The position numbers and the translations under genes were made by a program. A stretch of DNA of 64,000 nucleotides, from positions 29,381 through 93,380 of the forward strand of contig DATHUV010000143.1 in assembly GCA_035461905.1 (NCBI GenBank), given 5' to 3'. The notes below the pieces were generated by a model, which was not told the DNA's origin, did no database searches, and worked only from the letters and a program-made list of their open reading frames with translations. The stretch's first letter is position 1. Every line of letters starts with the position of its first letter. Below, one piece after another: positions 59,010-64,000 of the stretch. The DNA comes from SZUA-442 sp035461905 (GTDB lineage Bacteria; Actinomycetota; Acidimicrobiia; Spongiisociales; UBA5794).

Positions 59010-60737
59010 ATGGCTGACGACACACGGGACCCGACGAATCCCGCATTCGCCTACGGCTCTGGTCCCCGGACGGTGCGATCACCGCGAGGGACTGCACTCA
59101 ACACGAAGGGATGGCTGCAGGAGGCAGCGCTCCGGTGCCTGCTCAACAACCTCGACCCTGAGGTCGCGGAGAACCCGCTCGAACTCGTCGTCTACGGGGG
59201 GAGGGGGAAGGCCGCCCGGGACTGGGATGCGTTCGACGCGATCGTCGCATCCCTGACCGATCTCGAGGATGACGAGACGCTGCTCGTGCAATCCGGAAAG
59301 CCGGTCGGGCGGTTCCGAACCCACCAGGGTGCTCCCCGTGTCCTGATCGCGAACTCGAACCTCGTGCCGGACTGGGCGACGTGGAAGCACTTCTGGGAGC
59401 TCGAGGATGCCGGCCTGATGATGTACGGCCAGATGACGGCAGGGTCGTGGATCTACATCGGGACCCAGGGCATCCTCCAGGGCACGTACCAGACGTTCGC
59501 CGCGATCGCCGACAAGCGGTTCGGAGGGACCCTCACGGGGACGCTGACCCTCACCGCGGGACTCGGTGGAATGGGAGGCGCACAGCCGCTCGCCGTCACG
59601 ATGAACGGTGGAGTGTGCCTCGCATGCGACGTTGATCCCGAACGGATACGCAAACGGCTCGACACGAGATACCTCGACGAGCTCGCACCGGACCTCGACG
59701 CGGCGGTCGCACGGGCGGTCTCAGCGAAAGAGGAGGGCGAAGCCGTCTCGATCGGCGTCGTCGGTAACGCCGCGGACGTCTTTCCTGCCCTGCTCGCCCG
59801 GGGCGTCGCTGTCGACATCGTGACGGACCAGACGTCTGCCCATGACCCGTTGAACGGTTACGTGCCACACGGAATGACGCTGGCGGAGGCAGACGCGCTC
59901 AGGGTCGAGGATCCCGACGAGTATGTGCACCAGGCGCGCGCCTCGATGGCCGTGCACTGTCGCTCGATGGTCGGGTGGCAGCAGGCCGGCGCCGAAGTGT
60001 TCGACTACGGGAACAACCTTCGAGGTGAGGCCCTCGAAGGCGGGTACTCGGATGCGTTCTCGTACCCGGGGTTCGTGCCTGCCTACATCAGGGATCTCTT
60101 CTGTGAGGGGATGGGCCCCTTCCGGTGGATTGCCCTGTCGGGTGACCCTGCCGACATCGCGGCGACGGACGACGCCCTTCGCGAACTGTTCCCCGACAAC
60201 GAGCCGCTCATGCGCTGGCTGGACATGGCAGAGGAAAGGATCGAGTTCCAGGGGCTTCCCTCGCGGATTTGCTGGTTGGGCTATGGCGAACGGCATCGTG
60301 CAGGGCTCGCCTTCAACGAGCTCGTCCGGACGGGCCGTGTGTCGGCGCCGATCGTGATCGGCAGGGACCACCTCGACTCGGGTTCCGTCGCGTCGCCGTA
60401 TCGCGAGACGGAGGACATGCTCGACGGATCGGATGCAGTCGCCGACTGGCCGATCCTCAACGCGTTGATCAACACGGCGTCCGGGGCTGCATGGGTCGCC
60501 GTCCACCACGGGGGAGGCGTCGGGATCGGCAAGTCGATCCATGCAGGAGCCCAGGTCGTGGCCGACGGAACCCCCGACGCCGCGGCGAGGCTCGAACGGG
60601 TGCTGCGCAACGATCCCGGAATGGGTGTGATCAGGCACGCCGACGCTGGCTACGAGCGAGCGCGTGCCGTCGCACGGGAACGAGGGGTGAGGATTCCGAT
60701 GACGGAGAAACCAGTCGCACCCGGCTCAGCGTCGTGA
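59010..60737 (+). CDS. hutU: Urocanate hydratase
   Basis: 575 residues, ATG after GGGGAGGAAGC, 12 bases from hutH. It converts urocanate to imidazolonepropionate using tightly bound NAD+ as an electrophile. LTAGLGGMGGAQPLAVTMNGG (about 181-201) forms the nucleotide site, and MYGQMTAGSWIYIGTQGI is conserved. The C-terminal part has GREHLDSGS-like GRDHLDSGSVASPYRET and HHGGGVGIGKSIHAG. Full length. Confidence 0.95.
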   Translation: MADDTRDPTNPAFAYGSGPRTVRSPRGTALNTKGWLQEAALRCLLNNLDPEVAENPLELVVYGGRGKAARDWDAFDAIVASLTDLEDDETLLVQSGKPVGRFRTHQGAPRVLIANSNLVPDWATWKHFWELEDAGLMMYGQMTAGSWIYIGTQGILQGTYQTFAAIADKRFGGTLTGTLTLTAGLGGMGGAQPLAVTMNGGVCLACDVDPERIRKRLDTRYLDELAPDLDAAVARAVSAKEEGEAVSIGVVGNAADVFPALLARGVAVDIVTDQTSAHDPLNGYVPHGMTLAEADALRVEDPDEYVHQARASMAVHCRSMVGWQQAGAEVFDYGNNLRGEALEGGYSDAFSYPGFVPAYIRDLFCEGMGPFRWIALSGDPADIAATDDALRELFPDNEPLMRWLDMAEERIEFQGLPSRICWLGYGERHRAGLAFNELVRTGRVSAPIVIGRDHLDSGSVASPYRETEDMLDGSDAVADWPILNALINTASGAAWVAVHHGGGVGIGKSIHAGAQVVADGTPDAAARLERVLRNDPGMGVIRHADAGYERARAVARERGVRIPMTEKPVAPGSAS

Positions 60738-61969
60738 CCCAGACAACAGCGACCGCCGAGGGCGGGTCCCTCGTCGTGTCGAACATCTCCGAGCTGGTGA
60801 CGAACGATCCCGAAGGTGATGCCGCGTTCGGCATGCTCCATGACGCCGCCGTTGCCATCGTCGACGGGGTCGTCGATTGGGTGGGGCCATCGTCTCAGGT
60901 GCCGGACCACTACAACGACCACACAACTATCGATGCCGGTGGTCGTTGCGTGGTACCGGGATTCGTGGATGCCCACACGCATACCGTGTTCGCAGGGGAC
61001 CGCGCGGAAGAGTTCGCACGGCGCCTCATCGGAGCGACCTATGAGGAGATCCTCGCCTCGGGCGGAGGGATCTTCTCCACCGTCGACGCAACGAGGAACG
61101 CATCGTTCGTCGACCTGATGGACCAGGCGATGGCCCGTTTCCGCAGGATGCTCGGATCCGGGTCGACCACCATCGAGGTGAAGTCGGGATACGGCCTGAC
61201 CGTCGAGTCGGAGGTTGCCATGATCGGCGCCGCGAGGGCGATCGACATGGCCCTGCCATCCGATGTCGTCTCGACGTTCCTCGGTGCCCACGTGGTCGCT
61301 CCCGAGTTCCGCGACGATCGCGACGGGTACCTCGATCTCGTGACAGGCCCGATGCTCGACGCCGTGGCAGGTGACGTGTCATTCGTCGACGTGTTCTGCG
61401 ATGCCGCTGCCTTCACCGTCGAGGAGGCGAGGCGCGTCTGCGAGGCCGCGTATCGGGCCGGGCTAGGGTTCCGCATCCATGCGGACCAGACCGCACGGAT
61501 CGGCGCGACTGCCCTAGCCGCCGAGGTTCGCGCCGCGTCCGCCGACCACCTCGACCACGCGACCGACGACGACCTCGAACGGCTCGCGGAGGCGGGGACG
61601 GTGGCCGTTCTGCTCCCCGGCGTCTCCTTCTCGATGAGGACCCCACCGCCCGACGGCCGACGCGTCTGGGATTCCGGAGCACGCGTCGCCATCGCAACGG
61701 ACTGCAACCCCGGCACCGCCTACGTCGAGACGATGCCGTTCATGATCGCCCTCGCCGTCATCCAAGGGGGACTGACACCGGGTGAGGCCGTATGGGCGGC
61801 GACGAGGGGAGGTGCGCTCGCCCTCGGACTCGACGATCGCGGCATGATCGTTCCTGGTGCGGTCGGCGACCTGGTGATCGTGGACGCACCGACCCACATC
61901 CACCTCGCGTACAAGCCGGACGCCGCCATCGTCGCACGAGTCGTCAAGGCCGGTGCCGTCGTCGCGTGA
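60734..61969 (+). CDS. hutI: Imidazolonepropionase
   Basis: 411 residues, GTG in a GTGA overlap with hutU. It hydrolyses imidazolone-5-propionate to N-formimino-L-glutamate. Metal ligands appear in VDAHTHTVFAGDR (His81, His83), later GFRIHADQ and SADHLDHAT, and Asp in IATDCNPGTAY. VKSGYGL is the conserved substrate loop. No formiminoglutamate-processing gene (hutG/hutF) follows, so the last step is encoded elsewhere. Confidence 0.94.
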   Translation: MTQTTATAEGGSLVVSNISELVTNDPEGDAAFGMLHDAAVAIVDGVVDWVGPSSQVPDHYNDHTTIDAGGRCVVPGFVDAHTHTVFAGDRAEEFARRLIGATYEEILASGGGIFSTVDATRNASFVDLMDQAMARFRRMLGSGSTTIEVKSGYGLTVESEVAMIGAARAIDMALPSDVVSTFLGAHVVAPEFRDDRDGYLDLVTGPMLDAVAGDVSFVDVFCDAAAFTVEEARRVCEAAYRAGLGFRIHADQTARIGATALAAEVRAASADHLDHATDDDLERLAEAGTVAVLLPGVSFSMRTPPPDGRRVWDSGARVAIATDCNPGTAYVETMPFMIALAVIQGGLTPGEAVWAATRGGALALGLDDRGMIVPGAVGDLVIVDAPTHIHLAYKPDAAIVARVVKAGAVVA

Positions 61970-62021
61970 GATGTGGTTGGTGCCACCGGCTCCTTCTCGC
62001 CGGGGGCGCCTCCGACACCAC

Positions 62022-62036
62022 CCACCCATGGGGTGG
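62022..62036 (+). terminator. Weak hairpin after hut operon
   Basis: CCACCC (62022-62027) pairs with GGGTGG (62031-62036) over a 3-base loop, about 50 bases past hutI. There is no T-run. The rest of the 181-bp gap before the sigma gene has only a possible -10-like TATAGG near 62120. Confidence 0.25.
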
Positions 62037-62150
62037 CTCCGGCTGTACCCGCTACCCAGGCGGGTCGCCTCGCACGAAGCATTTGTGCTTGGGTGTCAGG
62101 ATCAGGGCCATGCCGGACGTTATAGGGCAAGGGAGACGTTGGAGAGAGTG

Positions 62151-62705
62151 ATGGATCCCACTGCGGACGAACGGTTCACCCAGATCTACGAAACGCACTA
62201 CCCAGCGGTGCTGGCGTACTGCCTCCGCCGGGTGAACCGTTCCGAAGCAGAGGATGTGGCAAGCGAGGTGTTCGCGGTGTTGTGGCGCAAGGTCGGTTCG
62301 ATCGATCTGGATCTGCCTCTGCCGTGGCTGTACCGAGTTGCGCTCGGCCAGGTCAGGAACCGAAGGCGAGCGACCCGGCGCGCAACTGCCCTCCTCCATC
62401 GACTCCAGTCGTACCAGCACGGTCACCTTCCGGGGACCGATGTCGTCGTGGTGACGAATGAACATGACACCGGTGTCCTGGATGCGCTGACAGAGCTGCG
62501 CTGGTCCGACCAGGAGATCCTGCGTCTGTCCATCTGGGAGGAGCTATCGGCGCAGGAAATCGGCCTCGTCGTTGGCTGTTCCACGTCTGCCGCCGAGCAG
62601 CGCGTCCATCGGGCGAAGAAGCGCCTCGCAGCCAGACTCTCTCCATCGATCTCCGGCCGATCCAATCTCTCTCCCCACCGTCTCCAGGAAGGAGGAAGAC
62701 CATGA
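62151..62705 (+). CDS. ECF-type RNA polymerase sigma factor
   Basis: 184 residues from ATG 62151 after GGAGAG. Region 2 spans residues about 9-75: FTQIYETHYPAVLAYCLRRV, SEAEDVASEVFAVLWRKVG and PLPWLYRVALGQVRNRRR. Region 4 spans about 115-165, with WSDQEILRLSIWEELSAQEIGLVVG and AAEQRVHRAKKRLAARL. No extra domains. The next gene, in an ATGA overlap, encodes a single-pass membrane protein, the position expected for an anti-sigma factor. Target promoters are unknown. Confidence 0.88.
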   Translation: MDPTADERFTQIYETHYPAVLAYCLRRVNRSEAEDVASEVFAVLWRKVGSIDLDLPLPWLYRVALGQVRNRRRATRRATALLHRLQSYQHGHLPGTDVVVVTNEHDTGVLDALTELRWSDQEILRLSIWEELSAQEIGLVVGCSTSAAEQRVHRAKKRLAARLSPSISGRSNLSPHRLQEGGRP

Positions 62706-63613
62706 ACAGCGCTGTTGACCGTGCGGTAGAGGCGATGCGCAGGGCCAACCCGGTCCCTGACCCCATCGTCGCCGTGGATTCGATGCGCCGTCCGGAGGAC
62801 TTCCTCGCGTCGACCAAGGAGATGAGCATGTCCCTCGAAACGAGCAAGCCGGCCCACACCGAACCGGGCCTGCGAACACGCACACCACGACGATCATCGA
62901 TGAGTCGACTCGTCGCGGCGGCCGCTTTCGCCGTCGTGGCACTGGCCGGTCTCATCGTCGTCCTGAACCGCGATGGGGGCATCCCGTTGGCGGGTGCAGA
63001 GGATGATCCTAAGGCCCAAGAAGCCTTCGAAGCCGTCCAGGCGGCGTATGCGGCCTACAACAACGGCGACGCTGCGTGGATCGAGATCAGGAAGAGGACG
63101 ACGGATCCCTATTACGCCGCAACCAGCAGTTGGGCTGAGGTTCTCGGCTCCGACCCTGAATACGATCGGGACCGCGATGACCACTTGTTGCGCGTCTTCG
63201 AGGCCAACCAAGCGGCAGGCTCGCGCTACGACGTCATCGGATGCCGGTCATATGGTGAGGCAACGTGGAATATCTTCGACCAGGGAGGGACCGTGGGCCA
63301 TCGCTTCACATGCGATACGGTTCTCACGGACGCCTTCCATGGCGCATCGAACGTGTCGCTCGCCGAGTCCTTCGAGTGGGTGGTCGCCGACGGAGAGGTC
63401 GTCGACGTGAGCTCGGTGGCAGACCTCGACACCTGGTGGGAGTACACCAGCGACTTCCGCTCATTCATGTTCGTGCACCACCGGGAGATCGGCAGTGACA
63501 TCTCGTACCTTGCGTTCTACGGAATCACGCTGCGCATGCCGGAGATCCCGTCCGCCGAGAGCATGCCACTCGTCCTCAAGTACGTCGACGAGTTCGCACG
63601 ATCCCGCCAGTAG
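62702..63613 (+). CDS. Membrane-anchored probable anti-sigma partner with SnoaL/NTF2-like domain
   Basis: 303 residues. About 65 cytosolic residues (MRRANPVPDP near 12-21) precede one membrane helix (70-88). About 205 extracellular residues follow; the start of this part (AFEAVQAAYAAYNNGDAAWIEI) resembles a SnoaL/NTF2-like alpha+beta barrel. The zinc-binding HxxxCxxC of classical ZAS anti-sigma factors is absent. The anti-sigma role is inferred from translational coupling and topology. I cannot name the family. Confidence 0.65.
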   Translation: MNSAVDRAVEAMRRANPVPDPIVAVDSMRRPEDFLASTKEMSMSLETSKPAHTEPGLRTRTPRRSSMSRLVAAAAFAVVALAGLIVVLNRDGGIPLAGAEDDPKAQEAFEAVQAAYAAYNNGDAAWIEIRKRTTDPYYAATSSWAEVLGSDPEYDRDRDDHLLRVFEANQAAGSRYDVIGCRSYGEATWNIFDQGGTVGHRFTCDTVLTDAFHGASNVSLAESFEWVVADGEVVDVSSVADLDTWWEYTSDFRSFMFVHHREIGSDISYLAFYGITLRMPEIPSAESMPLVLKYVDEFARSRQ

Positions 63614-63680
63614 ACGTCGCTGGGTCCCTGGGAGGGCACGGACCGCACGCGTTCTCGGAGTTGGCGCTCGCGGGTACACC

Positions 63681-63686
63681 TAGATT
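63681..63686 (+). promoter_or_regulatory. -10 element (TAGATT), leaderless start of GDPD gene
   Basis: TAGATT ends 6 bases before GTG 63693. No ribosome site is seen. Confidence 0.45.
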
Positions 63687-63692
63687 TGCGCG

Positions 63693-64000
63693 GTGGCAAC
63701 ATCATCATTTCTCGACGCCGAGCATCCGCTCCGGTTCGCCCATCGCGGCAGCAGGGACCTGTGGCCCGAGAACACGTGGTACGGGTTCGATGCAGCCGTG
63801 AACGACCTCTCGTACGTGTACGTCGAGACCGACGTCCAGGTGACAAGGGACGGGGTCGTCATCGTCTTCCACGACGACACGCTCGATCGCACGACGAACG
63901 GGTTCGGTGCCGTCGCGGACTGGACGTGGGAGGACCTTGCACACCTCGACGCTGCGTACCACTTCTCGCCGGACGGGGTGTCGTTCCCACTTCGAGGATC
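63693..64000 (+). CDS. Glycerophosphodiester phosphodiesterase, N-terminal part
   Basis: The gene runs off the window; 102 codons are visible from GTG 63693. The GDPD active site is plain: FAHRGSRDLWPENTW (catalytic His, Arg, Glu), VETDVQVTRDG (metal-binding Glu/Asp) and VFHDDTLDRTT (second catalytic His). It hydrolyses glycerophosphodiesters to glycerol-3-phosphate and an alcohol. There is no signal peptide, so it is probably cytosolic. Confidence 0.9.
   Translation, partial: MATSSFLDAEHPLRFAHRGSRDLWPENTWYGFDAAVNDLSYVYVETDVQVTRDGVVIVFHDDTLDRTTNGFGAVADWTWEDLAHLDAAYHFSPDGVSFPLRG

Noticed and set aside
1..64000. tRNA, rRNA, riboswitch, prophage or transposase genes
   Set aside because: I looked for T-loop GTTCRA contexts, long structured leaders and integrase/transposase motifs and found none convincing; a covariance-model search could still reveal small RNAs.

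Overview
The window is a continuous stretch of high-GC bacterial chromosome, densely packed with genes on both strands. I see no insertion sequence, phage, CRISPR array, rRNA or tRNA. The gene content fits a free-living, aerobic, high-GC Gram-positive actinomycete. Markers are a cutinase, a DivIVA-type protein, a roughly 1600-residue NAD-glutamate dehydrogenase, a VanW protein with a Thr/Pro-rich tail, an MprAB-like two-component system, and frequent GTG starts. Two features suggest a deep-branching class such as Acidimicrobiia rather than Streptomyces or Mycobacterium: a complete System I (Ccm) cytochrome c maturation operon and long TTTT-type linkers. This placement is inference from gene content only.

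Layout. 1-5.9 kb: tail of a cutinase; a redox-signalling pair (response regulator fused to a thioredoxin-reductase-like flavoprotein, plus a cyclic-nucleotide-domain histidine kinase); divergently, a metallo-beta-lactamase-fold hydrolase and LtrA. 6-11.2 kb: VanW, a MarR/YceI divergent pair with operators, small alpha/beta proteins, an acyltransferase and a phosphoribosyltransferase. 11.3-11.6 kb: a frameshifted remnant of an HNH (DUF222-type) gene beside 15-bp tandem repeats. 11.7-21.2 kb: an SF1 helicase, GNAT, a lipase-like hydrolase, a Bax-inhibitor-1 protein and NAD-GDH. 21.2-25.5 kb: phenylacetyl-CoA epoxidase operon paaABCDE ending in its own TetR regulator, with a perfect 18-bp operator inside the promoter. 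25.5-30.4 kb: DivIVA, two very small proteins, a haloalkane dehalogenase, a Yip1 protein, a flippase-like membrane protein and an SDR. 30.4-33.1 kb: an OmpR/HK two-component system and a small secreted LTxxQ protein; both promoters carry three 11-bp-spaced TCA repeats. 33.2-43.9 kb: glycerate kinase, hydrolase, di-heme lipoprotein, HMG-CoA lyase, aldehyde dehydrogenase and two anchored proteins of unknown function. 43.9-48.1 kb: a DtxR regulator, TldD/TldE and thioredoxin. 48.2-54.6 kb: ccmABCDEFHIG. 54.6-62 kb: DUF2277, an M1 aminopeptidase and hutHUI. 62.1-64 kb: an ECF sigma factor with a membrane-anchored partner, then the start of a glycerophosphodiester phosphodiesterase.

How the genes fit together. 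Aromatic catabolism (paa), histidine catabolism (hut), glutamate oxidation (GDH), leucine-type acyl-CoA breakdown (HMG-CoA lyase) and dehalogenation describe a versatile heterotroph. The ccm operon would serve c-type cytochromes such as the di-heme lipoprotein encoded at 35.8 kb. Two organisational habits recur. First, a TANNNT -10 element often lies 6-8 bases before the start codon, suggesting leaderless mRNAs. Second, operons are tied together by 4-base ATGA/GTGA overlaps. At several convergent junctions the two opposing stop codons form the arms of one hairpin.

The most interesting items are the redox-signalling fusion locus, the shared 11-bp repeat boxes linking the two-component system to the CpxP-like secreted protein, the micro-ORF that overlaps the hutH start, and System I cytochrome maturation in an apparent actinobacterium.
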